48,531 nt of DNA from Glomus cerebriforme (GCA_003550305.1 QKYT01000015.1:192560-241090); one strand, 5' to 3'. Numbered from the stretch's first letter, positions 1-10,600 are shown. The notes: generated by a model not told the origin, from the sequence alone. Translations and numbers: made by a program.

Positions 1-205
1 AAACTTGTTCGGAGGTCTAATTAATACAAGTTTTTTACAAAAAAAATCAGTAAATCAGTTCAGTTTTCATATTTATCGACCGGTATCAGTTTGGTCAAAA
101 ACTAAATTGAATGTTTCAGTAAATTACTGATACTGATACTGATAATTTCAGTTCGGTATCAGTTTTGGCAAATACCGAACTGAACTGAACTGATCAGAGG
201 CCTAA
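1..205. repeat. CAGTTCAG-rich repeat, probable hAT-type element ends
   Basis: The stretch is dominated by short repeats of the kind TCAGTT/CAGTATCAG. Two sites ending in a GG-pyrimidine-CTAA pattern (GGAGGTCTAA near 11-20 and AGAGGCCTAA near 196-205) resemble the right ends of the better-defined hAT-like elements elsewhere in this window (for example GGAGCTCTA at 7357-7365). The element is cut by the window start and I found no target duplication, so this is a fragment call only. Confidence 0.35.
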
Positions 206-737
206 TCAGAAAGGTCAATAATTATTTGAGTTATTTCTTTATGAGTTAAAATTAGTTCAAATATGATTATAGATGTCATCTAAATTATTTTGGGATGTTA
301 TAAATTTAATTTGGGATGTACAAATTTATTTAGTTTATATATAATTTATTAAATAAAGTGCCAAAATAATTTGAATTTTATATATGTCCAAATTGATTTT
401 GGAATTTGGGTAACATCTATAGATATGATCTTAATGGGCAAATTACTTTGTTTTAATATGGTTAACTTTAGACGTATAGTAACATAGAGTTTTACGTTTG
501 TATTAATGTTTGTATTGCTTGCTGATAAACCTTTTTTCTTGTTTTTAGAAGTTATTGAAGTTATTATTAATAAATTTAAATATAAGACTATAAGAAATAT
601 GTATTTAGAACACTTGGATCATCAATTTTTTTGATTTATCAATCCAATTATTGATCTGATTTTTAAATGAATTTGATTGGCTAAAAAATTTTGCAAAAAT
701 CAGATCAGATCAGATCAGAACAAAAATGAACAGGGCT
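206..737. other. AT-rich non-coding stretch with a CAGATCAGATC run
   Basis: No coding signal is visible. Near 655-735 there is a CAGATCAGATCAGATC microsatellite ending in GAACAGGGCTA, which again looks like a hAT-type right end. It abuts the 3' end of the decayed gene that starts at about 738. I could not find a matching left end or duplication. Confidence 0.3.
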
Positions 738-2330
738 AATAAAAACCAATTTTTGAAGATGCTCAGGAATAACTATTTATGTCTTCATAATATATATCTT
801 AGGGCAATCTGATTTTCTTCATACAATTCTTTCTTGAATTGATTTCATGTTTGCTATTTAATAAAATTATTAGGATCTCCTCTATGAAAGAATTTTATAT
901 ATCTTTTATGTTATTATCCTTGTACTTCAGTTGCAAATCCATATTGTGAGTAATAAATATCAAGTTTTAATCCAATTAGATAATCTAAAGTTTTAAGAAA
1001 ATCAGGTTGACGTATCTTAGATGATAGTCCAAGATATTTTGACATAATCTCTTGACACAATCTTTCACATTTATAATTAGAGCAATATGGACACCATAAA
1101 TTATTATTTTTTACATGAGAAAGAGTAGCATACTATTGATGGTTTTTATTGCATCTGACTCTTGCAATTAATATAAGAATTTGTCAAGCATTTTCTAGCT
1201 CAACTATATGCAATAGATTTGGCTATTGCAATATCAAATTTTGTACTAGCACAATGTGAACACTAATAGTTTTTGTTTTTAGTATCACTGATAGAAGCAA
1301 GCTATTCATGTGATTTGGAACATCTCTAGCATAAATGCATTATATAATTGATATAAACTAGGAAATGGAAACCATTTTAAGTCCGGAGCGCATATTTTTA
1401 TTTTTATTTTATTTTTTTAGTAGTAAATAGTGGTATAAATAGTAATCGCATACGTATGCTGTGTCACATGTATTGTTTATTTATTTATTATCAATCAATC
1501 AAATTTAAGACACGTGACCGGACAAACGGAAATCACCACGTAATCATAATGGTTATCACCTCGCATAAAAATATATAGTTCTTCGCTTCGCTCCGGACAA
1601 CAATAGATAAATACTTTCTATTTCTGCTACATGCTAATTCTTTCGCATATTCAATGTTAAGTTTCTTAGACTTACCTACACAATATGGGTACAAAGTCCT
1701 TCTTTAGATACTATCAATCTAAGCAAATCATAAGTATCCTTCAGAACATCTCCAAGAGAGTAGAATATGTCTGTTATGATAAGAATTAGAAATACACATT
1801 CTGCCTCATTTATTTGCGAAATTCTGAGTGAATTCAAGTTCAAGTTTCATGCATTCATAACATCAATATCCTTTATTTTTAACATTTGAAAAAGATAGGT
1901 GAAATTAATGATTATTTTTGCATTTTCATAAAAAGGTAAGCTATTATTAACATAATTCTCAGAAATATATCTTCCATTTTTAGCACATGCTAATTCTTTT
2001 GGCCACTAAAATATCAAATTTTCTATTTATGCAATAAGAATATCATAAATGGTAATTTTTGACAGATTGAAATAAATAATTCTATTAATAGTTTTTATTA
2101 CACTCCTAAAATATTGTAATTTCACAATTAATATATTCTTTGAAAAGACATTTTCCTTTATGAGATTCTGCTATCATCATTGTATTACTCAAAGAAAATT
2201 TATTTTTTGGCATTGTGATCAACAAAATATATTTCTTGAATAATTATTCTACTTTTCAAAATACTATGAAGTATTACAAACTATACAAATTAGACCTTTG
2301 AAAAAACAGAATTCATTCGCTCCTAAATAT
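738..2330 (-). pseudogene. decayed zinc-ribbon repeat protein with C-terminal endonuclease-like domain
   Basis: Reading the minus strand gives a chain of degenerate zinc-ribbon units of the pattern W-C-x2-C...H-x-W...K-N-x-W-C-x2-C, with repeated AKxIAxSRxxKCLSxxYIN-like linkers, interrupted by many stops (examples: WCPYCSNYKCERLCQEI near 1110-1050; CASTKFDIAIAKSIAY near 1250-1200). The C-terminus reads LDIYYSQYGFATEVQG, then FFHRGDPNNF and a KKELYEEN-like end near 780-960. From memory, large families with this zinc-ribbon plus VSR/restriction-endonuclease-like tail are abundant in Rhizophagus. The copy is dead: several in-frame stops and a 220-bp insertion at 1381-1600. The family name is an inference; the pattern is visible. 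Confidence 0.6.
1381..1600. mobile_element. 220-bp MITE with GTCCGGAGCG inverted ends
   Basis: The element starts GTCCGGAGCGCATATTTTTA and ends ...CGCTTCGCTCCGGAC, so the two ends are inverted copies of GTCCGGAGCG. It splits two adjacent zinc-ribbon units of the minus-strand pseudogene. It is visibly less AT-rich in its ends than its surroundings and keeps CpG sites, which suggests a younger age than the host sequence. No convincing target-site duplication was found, so the superfamily is unassigned. Confidence 0.6.
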
Positions 2331-2339
2331 CTATTTAAA

Positions 2340-3060
2340 CTACTAATTGTGATATCTCTGAGTCTGAAAAGATGAGCATGGTAGTACATCTGCTTTTAGG
2401 AAGCAAATATCCAAAAATATATCTATGGATGTTTGGTGAAAAACGTGATCATAAAATACCAAAAAGTATGAACAAAAATTTTGGTAAAAGGTATATTCCA
2501 TATAATGATCTAATTGTTGTTGTACAATACCAAGATGAAGAGTTATGAGAAGCAGTACAATATTTTTATAAATTTATAGCTATAAATAAGTAAGCTCCAT
2601 AGTATGAAAATGTGAAATTCAAGCTAATCATACTTGAAAAATTACCTAATATTTCACTTTCAAGAGAACTGGTCAATTTATTGTTATAGTCTTTGATGAT
2701 CTTACCAGCGAGTCTCTAACAACTCAATTAAAAATCATTCCTTTCTTTAGGTTAGGTAGATATGATAGAATTAGCTCAATTTATATTGCCTTGTATTTTT
2801 ATAAAACCCATTCAAATATATGTGAAAATCTTAAATACATTTCATTGCATTATGAATGTGAACTTTAGATAGTATAAAGCAAATTCTTAAAGATACACAT
2901 AATGATTATAAACCTTTAGCAAAAAAAATTTATAAGATAATAAAAAAGTACTTTGTGATTATTGATATTTAAAGACCATCTAATGATCCTTTATTAATTA
3001 GATTTAGATAGAATAAACCTTTAAAGGATTGGCAAAATAATTGAACTTAGGATGATGATT
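2340..3060 (+). pseudogene. decayed ATPase-like frame, possibly A32/Maverick packaging-ATPase type
   Basis: A plus-strand frame, open for about 180 bases around 2670-2860, reads FIVIVFDDLTSES, then KIIPFFRLGRYDRISSIYIA and FYKTHSNICENLKYISLHY. A hydrophobic strand followed by DD (Walker-B like), then FFRxGRxxxISxIYIAxxYYKTxxxIxxNxxY, is the layout of FtsK/HerA-type packaging ATPases of Polintons/Mavericks and related large DNA viruses. A further block near 2945-3020 reads KKYFVIIDI, stop, RPSNDPLLIRFR. I saw no Walker A loop, and stops interrupt both sides. The identification rests on pattern memory and remains tentative. It is an inactive relic. Confidence 0.35.
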
Positions 3061-3299
3061 CATGCTTTGTGATCTCATCCATATCCATAAAGTAAAGTTT
3101 TATAGGATTATAGTTCTTTTGCATTGTAAATCAGAAATTCATAACTCTGATTTCTATTAAAAGGTATTATATATTTTGAAAAAAAAATTTTTTCATTAAG
3201 AGATGGAATAAAAGAATATAGATGGGAGAAAATAGACCACAGAAAGTATATAATTAATAATAATATTATAAGAAAGATTGTAAGTTAAAAAAACTAAAA

Positions 3300-4290
3300 T
3301 TATTTTAGAATTAGTGATGTCATTACCTTTTTCCAATCCACTAACACCTCCAATCATACTATTATACAATTCCTTTAGGATCTGTTTAGATTTACTAAAT
3401 ATTTTTGGGATCTGCTCAGCTAAGCAAGTATTAGCTTCTAGAATCTTTCTCTATCAATACCTTTTGTACTGAAACTAAATCATCTTTTATTTATATTAAT
3501 TTATTCTTTTTTTTAGTCAATATATCTTTTAAATTACTTTTTGTCCAATCTAAGTCAATATTTTTATTAGTTAGATTCATATTTTCCAATTCTAACTTAT
3601 GCTTAAGAGAATCTATTTTTGATAACTCCTCCTATACTAAAGAAGCATTCTGCTCTAACTCTTCTACTTTTAATTGGAGAACCTATATCTTTTTCAATTT
3701 TATAGCAATCTTGCTCTGGCACTTACAAGTAAGGTTGCTTGCCAAAATCTAGGGGTTTAGGCAAGATGGTGTTTTGCCCAAAAGCAAAATTCTGCTAAAA
3801 CTATATTAAAGTTATATTAAAAAACTGGCGAAACTCTGGAGAAAAGCAAAACTGCCAAAACCTATTATAATTGCTGAAACTGCCAAAACTCTGCCGAAAC
3901 TATAATAAATCTATAGTAAAATTTTAACAAAACTAATCGTAGGATTTTGAAGAGATTTAGGCAGGCAATCTTACTTGCAAAAGAAATATCTTTATAAGTG
4001 ATTTAATTTTTGAGTTCTTTTATTTCATCTTCAAGCTGGTATACATGTTCTGAAAAACTCTTATTATTTTTTATCAAGAGACTGTTTCTAGTGCCAAGTT
4101 AAATATCTGAGCTTAAAGTAATATTTAGATCATGTTTTATATAAGCACATTAATTCTCAAGTTCAATTTGGCTAGATGGATATCAATTAAATGGTGAATT
4201 TTCAAGTTTATTACCAAATACCAGAACTACTCCACCATTTATTTTAAACATATAGCTAAAATTTTCAGAGATCTGATTGAGATTTCAGCA
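3300..4290 (-). pseudogene. decayed coiled-coil protein gene, split by a MITE
   Basis: The minus strand shows heptad-rich sequence on both sides of the 3730-3973 insertion. Upstream (about 4240-3974) it includes FKINGGVVLVFGNKLENSPF and HVYQLEDEIKELKN. Downstream (3729-3450) it includes LQLKVEELEQNASLV, KIDSLKHKLELENMNLTNKN and NLKDILTKKKNK. Stops occur every 15-30 residues, so the gene is dead. Its position close to the ATPase-like relic, in the opposite orientation, could mean both came from one mobile element, but that is inference. Confidence 0.5.
3730..3973. mobile_element. 244-bp hAT-like MITE, copy 1
   Basis: Starts TAAGGTTGCTTGCC and ends GGCAGGCAATCTTA (inverted, imperfect). Flanks are CTTACAAG on the left (3722-3729) and CTTGCAAA on the right (3974-3981), an 8-bp duplication with two transition differences. 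It is the same length as, and closely similar along its whole length to, the copy at 26979-27222. Internal sequence is rich in short CTGCCGAAACT-type repeats and has no coding capacity. The 8-bp duplication points to the hAT superfamily. Confidence 0.85.
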
Positions 4291-4946
4291 TCTCCAAAAT
4301 TTTAGAATAATTAATAATTTTAATTATAACTAGAACTTGGCCGAAACTCTTAAGACTTCATTTTATAGTTTGGCCAAATCTTAGGATTGATTTTCATCAT
4401 ATTTTGGTTTAAATTAAGTTTAAAAATTTGGCCAAAAGTTACATGAAAAGATTTCGGCTACATGTATAATTTATCTTATTCAGTGTATGTACATTTGCCA
4501 TATGATTTTACTTGAAGGCAAATATTTTTATGATTTTTTTTTTAAAATACAATCTCTTAATTTTTTCTTAGCAAAAGTGGTTGATGCGAATAGTTATCAT
4601 TCATATATATATATATATATTTTCTTTGAATATGAAAAAGAGAATCAGAATCAAACTAATATCAAACCAATAAAAAACTAATAATAACCAAGTTTAAAAC
4701 AAATATAATATTTAAACTGTATACATTTCAAACCTATTTTTATTTGGATCATGGTTATAGTATGCTACATGATAAAAGAAGCAAATTTCATATATGTATT
4801 ATACTAATATCAAACTAATATCAAACCAATACCAAATAAATTGCAAATAAATTTTCTACAGGTTTTTTATTGGTATCATACAAATTTATTATTAATAAAA
4901 TTATGAGTAAAAAATAATTAACCCGTATTTGTAAATTTTTTAATCA
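4291..4946. other. AT-rich desert with short microsatellite
   Basis: No gene is supported. Near 4330-4470 there are repeated TTGGCCGAAAC/TTTGGCCAAA motifs that resemble the interior of the 244-bp MITE family and may be another decayed non-autonomous element. A pure (AT)n run lies at about 4604-4620. A 64-residue frame at 4487-4681 has no recognisable features and is probably chance. Confidence 0.4.
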
Positions 4947-6240
4947 GACGTCATCCGCTTATTACCTGAAGTCATTGAAGAAATCAGAAATATCCAGAAT
5001 AATATTTCAGATACTTAATATATTATATATAAAAAATATCATATAGGGGCAATGATATATCAAAAAATTATTAATAATCAAAGCCCTCCTAAACTGACTA
5101 AGAAGTGGTATATAATGTTCTGAAAAAAAACTGGTTTAATAATCTGAATCTGCAGATTTGATTCAAAATAAATTCAGATCAGTTTGCAAATTTAAGATCT
5201 GTAAATCTGATCTGAATCAAATAAATTGATCTGAATCTGATCAGATTCAGATCTTTATATATTATATATGATAAAATAAAAAAAAAGTTTTTTTTTTATT
5301 TTTATCTTTTTTTTAGAGACTTTAAAGATAGAAACTGAACGATCAAACTTGAATGAATGAACTAAGAGGTTAATTCGTTTATTTCTTTCATTTTTTTACT
5401 TTCAGGAAATATAATTAACATCTTCCTTCTCTTTTTTTAGAAAACTGGATGAATGGATGAAGCCAAATGAATGGAATTTGAATGAATGAACTAAGATATT
5501 AGTTCATTTATTTCTTTTCATTTTTTTACTTTTAGAGAATATAATTAACATCACCCTTCTTTTATTTTTAGGAAACTAAATGAATAATTAGATCCAAATC
5601 AGTTTAGTTTCAGATTTGAATCAGTTTCAATTCAGTTCAGTTTCAAATTAATTAGATCCAAATCAATTCAGTTCAAATCTGAATCAGTTTCAGATCAGTT
5701 CAAATTAGATCTAGCCAGATTTAGATTAGTTCAGATCTGTTTCAAATTGAATTCAGATCAGATCAGATTTAAATCAAATCCAATTTGAACTGATCTGTTC
5801 AGAACACTAGTGGTATAGAATCTTAGAATTTGTTAACATCTCTGATCAGATTTCAGAAAATAATTAGGAATCTTCATACGATACTTCCTCCTCTACTAGT
5901 ATACAAAAAGATGAAATTATTCATATGAAGTACCATGTAGATGATGAAAATGGTGCAAATTTACATATAAATTCTAATAATTTGAATACAGTAACTAATG
6001 GGTGAAAAGATAAGGTTAGTCAAAAAAAAAAGATTAGTATAAAGCCAAAAGACAAATCTTCTTCTTCAGTAGTTTTAGTAAAAAAAAAAATGAAAACAAA
6101 CTAGTCAATTCTTTTAAAGATGATACATTTAGATGAAAATCTAATCTTAAAAAATTAATAAATATTACTAGAGAATCCGTCATGTATTTAATCTTTTCTC
6201 CATAAGTTGTAAGCATCTTTTCGCAAGAATTTTATCTGCA
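4947..6240 (+). pseudogene. decayed gene of unknown family, split by hAT element
   Basis: Plus-strand frame SDVIRLLPEVIEEIRNIQNN, then KKYHIGAMIYQKIINNQ up to 5112, is broken by the 697-bp element at 5113-5809. It continues in the same frame after the right copy of the 8-bp duplication, with ESSYDTSSSTSIQKDEII, YHVDDENGANLHINSNNLN and, with a frameshift, a Lys/Ser-rich stretch to about 6240. Stops at about 5014 (TAA), 5869 (TAG) and 6002 (TGA) show it is dead. I do not recognise the family. The Ser/Asn/Lys-rich character and setting suggest a mobile-element or expanded-family protein. Confidence 0.45.
5113..5809. mobile_element. 697-bp non-autonomous hAT element
   Basis: The left end TAATGTTCTG and the right end CAGAACACTA are inverted copies. 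The element is flanked by a perfect 8-bp duplication GTGGTATA (5105-5112 and 5810-5817). The interior is almost entirely low-complexity: runs of CTGAATCTGATCAGATTCAG on both arms and a duplicated block with ATGAATGAACTAAGA...TTCATTTATTTCTTTCATTTTTTTACTTT (about 5350-5430 and 5483-5560). No transposase is encoded. The insertion cleanly interrupts the frame of the decayed gene around it. Confidence 0.88.
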
Positions 6241-6987
6241 TTTAATGCTATGTCAACAGTTTTTAATAGTTACTCTTCAAGCTTTATGCAATTTACACAC
6301 TATTTTTTAAGTTCTTCTTATTAATTAGATTAGAAAAATTAGCAGAAATCTGAGATGATGATTCCTAATTCTCTTTTAGTAAATCCTTAACTACTGGAGT
6401 CTTGCTATATATTGGAATAATATCACTAAGTAAAAGGTCTGATAATCATCAATGGACAGAATGTCTACTGACTATCTATTGTCAAACCTTTCGTAGGTTG
6501 GACGTTAATAATGAACGTTCACAGACCATTGGTTATATGTGATACTGATGAAAAATTTTATTTGATAATATATTTAATAAAAAATTCTTTTTTTTTATTT
6601 ATATAAGGAATTGAACTGAATATATCCTTAATAATATATTTCACAATTATCTCATATCCCAACAGCTAGACTATTTAATTTTTTTTTAATTATATAGTCA
6701 ACTTTTCTTATAATCATATTTCTTGGGACCAGTAAATGCTGTGATTATAAAGAAGTGTACTTATAGTAAGGTTTTTGTTTATAATCACATGTATATGAAA
6801 TTTAATATTAATGTGATTATAATTTTTTTTTGTAAAAAAACTTTCCAATACAAAATGTAAAGAATATTACTAAATTTTTATTATAGGAAATTCATTATAT
6901 ATTAAAATAATTTTTTGTATTATGTAAATAAATAGTTATGCATTAGTATTACTTTATTTAAAGAATTTTTATAATTTATATTACTTG
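6241..6987. other. AT-rich non-coding stretch
   Basis: No gene supported. Near 6740-6800 there is a GTGATTATAAAGAAGTGTACTTATAGT-like stretch similar to the right arm of the pogo/Tc1-like MITE at 29361, so decayed copies of that family may be present. The minus-strand 60-residue frame at 6034-6216 is antisense to the pseudogene and is rejected. Confidence 0.4.
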
Positions 6988-7365
6988 TAGAGCTCCAAAC
7001 AGTCCAGTTCGATTCCAATTTTCAGTTCTTTTCTAATTGGTCAGAATTGAAAAATATTAATAATTCATCATTATGTGATCATAAAAGGATGAAATATAGC
7101 TTGTTGGAATCGTCTCATCAACACGTATCTAAAGGTAGTAAAACTGCATCTCTAGCACCAATAGATGAAAATTTAATTTTTTAAAAAAATGAAACCCTAA
7201 AATCTTATCTATCAGTGTTAGAGATACAGTTTTATTACCATTAGATGCATCTTGATAAGACGATTCTAATAAGCTATGTTTTGTCCTCCTATGATTACAG
7301 GATGATAAATTTTTTGTTTCTGACTAATCAGAAAAGAACTGAAATTGGAATCATTCGGAGCTCTA
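6988..7365. mobile_element. 378-bp foldback hAT element
   Basis: The element begins TAGAGCTCC and ends GGAGCTCTA, and the two halves are inverted copies of each other over nearly their full length (about 185 bp each, meeting near 7185). Examples are TTCAGTTCTTTTCT on the left against AGAAAAGAACTGAA on the right, and AGCTTGTTGGAATCGTCTCA against the complement TAAGACGATTCTAATAAGCT. Flanks ATTACTTG (6980-6987) and ATTACTTA (7366-7373) form an 8-bp duplication with one transition. A transcript would form a long hairpin. It encodes no protein. Confidence 0.88.
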
Positions 7366-9070
7366 ATTACTTAATTTAAAGTATTTTTTATAAATTCATA
7401 TTATACTAATATAATTGGCTGATGATTATAAAGAAGGAATTTTTATATGATTACTATTTAATTGGGATAGCAATTTGATGTGATAGTGATTATAGGATAT
7501 TTGTAACTATAAAAAAAGATTTTTATATATAATAAAATCGGGATTGATAAATGATATGATTAAAGGAAATTGTGACTATAAAGGAGATGATTATATGAGG
7601 TGATGACTGTATACTAAATAATTTTATTTATTCAATAAAAATTAAAAAATATATAATTTCTTTAAAAAAAGATTTACAAATTAATTGTTATAAAATGAAA
7701 TTGTCTATAAATATGATAAACATACTGTCCAATGAATGTACTTGTTATCTACGCAGATAAAACAATGCCAAATTAGAATTCATTTAGGATATTTTAGGAT
7801 ACCTTAAAATGACTTAAATGAGTCCCAATTTTTTTTGTTTTTCTTTAGGGTACCTGATTGATGACCAAATTTTGGCATAATTCATGCACATCAAGGTTGT
7901 CAATCAGGTATCTGCAAGGTTATCAATCAGGTATTTACTTTATATGCAATTGAATAGCAATAAGCATGACTTATTGTTATTCTATTATATCCTAGTAAGA
8001 AAAATTGTATACTGAAAATATACTATAAATATACTAAAATATAAGGATATTTAAATATGTATTTAAGCATAATATAAGTATTATTTAAGCATAATTTTAG
8101 TATATTCCTTATAAGATAATTATACTCATAAATAATACTAAAAATATACTTAAATTAGATTTAAATTATCCATATTTAATATAAAAATAATCTATAAAAT
8201 ATCCTTAAATTTTGCCTATTTAAGTATATTTTAAACGTAAAATATACACTTATTTTATTGTTAATATCTATTTAAAAAAAATAAAACAAAAATGAATTTG
8301 CTATATAATTTATAAATATATTAATTACAATATATGTATATTTTATATATTTTTTATATATATTTTATATATGCATTGTAATTATATTTTATATATAATT
8401 TATGTATAATTTACGTATATTTTACATATATTTTGTGTATATATTTTAATTATATTTAATATATAATTTATGTATACTTTGTATATGTTTTGATTATATT
8501 TATTAATTATAATTTAATTAATTTAATAAAATACAATGTATATATTTTAATAATAAAAAGTAACTGAAATAATGAGAAATTAATAATATTTTATATGCAT
8601 TTTAATAATAAATATAATACGTTAAAATTACATATTAATTATATTTTTAATATGTAAATTTTATATTAAAAGTTGGATATTATAGTTAAAGTTCACTAAA
8701 AAAAATATCTGATTAGTATAACAGTATCACATAAATAAAAAATTAATCCTTAAAACTTATTTTTAACACTTGTAATTCATTTTAGCTTTTAAGTTTCATA
8801 ATTTATTTCAAGCTTTATAAATCATTTTAACCATCTGACTTTTATGACTTAAATCAAAATTAATTTTAACTATTTCAACTTCTGAAATAATCAAACCAAA
8901 TTTATTTCAGTTTTATGTATGTATATAACTATTTAAAAAACAGTTAGACATCAATCTTAGATGCATCAAATAATGGTAAAATTATTTTTCTAGAATAAAT
9001 ATATTATTAAATATAATAAATTTAATAAAATATTTACTAATAGTGATAGATTAGATAATTACTATACAAA
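7366..9070. other. AT-rich desert with hairpin and AT tandem repeats
   Basis: No coding signal. At 7848-7935 an arm GGTACCTGATTGATGACC is followed by two inverted partners, GGTTGTCAATCAGGTATC and GGTTATCAATCAGGTATT. From about 8280 to 8520 the sequence is a degenerate TATATTTTATATA/TAATTTATGTATA tandem array. Near 7575-7620 a GTGACTATAAAGGAG...GACTGTATA stretch resembles a decayed pogo-type right end. Confidence 0.45.
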
Positions 9071-9205
9071 TTAAGTATTATCTGAAAATAACTAGAATTA
9101 TAAAGGTTTGGCCTATATTATATTAAGTTTAGGCAAAATTAGATGCAAAAAAGAATGCTTAATTTCAGAACTATATATGATATAGAGAATTTTCTTAATA
9201 CTTAA
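9071..9205. repeat. 135-bp dispersed repeat, decayed copy
   Basis: Begins TTAAGTATT and ends AATACTTAA, weak inverted ends. The core GGTTTGGCCTATATTATATT...AGATGCAAAAAAGAATG matches the copy at 10483-10600, from which it differs almost only by C to T and G to A changes. Confidence 0.6.
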
Positions 9206-9815
9206 ATAAATCATTTGGTAAAGTTATGAACTAATCAATTTTTTAATATTGAACTAATAGTATATAATTATAGTATAGAATTTGATATTTTGATAAGTTA
9301 GTAGTGATTTGTCACCATTATTTAAAATTATTAAACTGATTTTAAAAAAAATTTTTAATGAATTTAATATTGACTTTTGTACAAAATATGTTTTTATAAA
9401 ACAAAGATACTGTATATATAGTATAATATAAAAATAAAATTCTTAGTTAAACATTTCAAAATCATTTTAGTGTGAACCAAATTTCTTTTTAAATAATTTT
9501 ATATAAATAAAATATCAACTGTTAATAATATAAAGAATTCTATTTATTATTTAAATAAAGCAACAAATATGAAAATTTTTAGCAGAATAACAATTCCATT
9601 TTAATTTTCAAAAATATTAATTATACAGTACTCTACAAGTACTACTTTAATAGCTCGCTTATCCATTATTTAGTTAAGTTATTATAACCTTTTTTTTTAT
9701 GATTGCAAATTGCAAACATAATTTTATAGTTCTAATAAAAAACAATATAATAAAATTTTAATTAATTATATATAATTCATTTTTATAATTTTCAAGAAAT
9801 TATTTTGTTTTAGAA
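9206..9815. other. AT-rich non-coding stretch
   Basis: Nothing beyond AT-rich sequence and short homopolymer runs is visible here. Confidence 0.4.
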
Positions 9816-10440
9816 CGGACATGTTTACCTGGAATTCTTGCATCAACTCCATATACAGTAAGATTTAGTTTTGTTAAAACTAATTCCTTAATATCCAGAG
9901 ATTCCATAAAGATATTAATTTTTAAATTATCATATTTAAAGATTAGATTAATCAAAGAAAATTAATAAATTAAACTTACCAATAGTGATGTGTCATCAAT
10001 ATCAAAGTTAATTTTGCGCCTGTTTGAGCAAGAACGGCAAGGACTTTTTACGGTTCAGTTGGATCAACCGCAGCGGTTAAAAATGGTTTTGAGCTGAAGT
10101 AAAGAGATAAAAATAAATTTATGTTTTTTATTCTAGTTTATATAGAAAAAAACTTACATTTAAAAATAATATTTTAAAGTGAATAAAAAAGAAAAAAAAT
10201 CAGAAACTTTATAATAAGTTCTAATTAATATCAACCGAAAAACGAATGATGAACAAGGCACATCGATTTTTTTAAAAAATTTTATAGATAATAAATCTAA
10301 ATTAAGCGAAACAAAGAGGTTAAAGTAAAAAAAAAAATAATAATACCAAATACAGATTGTTATAGTAACATCAAGTCTTGGAATCTTCTTTAGAATTGAC
10401 CGCACTTTCTATATTTGAAGAGAACCATTTTATTATCATA
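9816..10440 (-). pseudogene. possible remnant of a spliced gene, family unknown
   Basis: The minus strand carries protein-like segments with plausible splice signals. A segment near 10100-9980 reads SSKPFLTAAVDPTEP, then after a stop KVLAVLAQTGAKLT; a second frame of the same region reads KINFDIDDTSLL and ends at a strong GTAAGT donor (about 9978). A last exon at about 9885-9810 reads LVLTKLNLTVYGVDARIPGK, then HVRSKTK and a stop. An upstream ATG segment reads MIIKWFSSNIESAV (near 10440). The internal TAA and the frame conflict suggest a broken gene. I do not recognise it. Base composition here is higher in GC than in the flanks, which favours a genuine former gene. Confidence 0.35.
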
Positions 10441-10482
10441 ATAAAGGTCTATTATATTATTAGTCATATGATCTGTCTTAGT

Positions 10483-10600
10483 GCTTAAGTACTTTTACCA
10501 GAATTACGGGGTTTTGGCCTACGTTATGTCGGGCCAGAATTAGATGCAAAAAAGGATGATTGATTTCGGGACCATATGAAGTATTTTTTAAAAAATTAGA
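10483..10600. repeat. dispersed repeat, better-preserved copy
   Basis: Contains CTTAAGTACTTTTACCAGAATT then GGTTTTGGCCTACGTTATGTCGGGCC and ATTAGATGCAAAAAAGGATG. Every CpG in this copy (ACGG, ACGT, TCGG twice) is TA, CA or TG in the copy at 9071-9205. Confidence 0.55.

Noticed and set aside
600..737. A complete hAT element from TAGAACACTT to GAACAGGGCTA
   Set aside because: The flanking 8-mers do not match, so only the right end is kept as a weak repeat call.
7008..7020. GTTCGATTCC resembling a tRNA B box
   Set aside because: No A box, acceptor stem or cloverleaf around it; it lies within the left arm of the foldback element.
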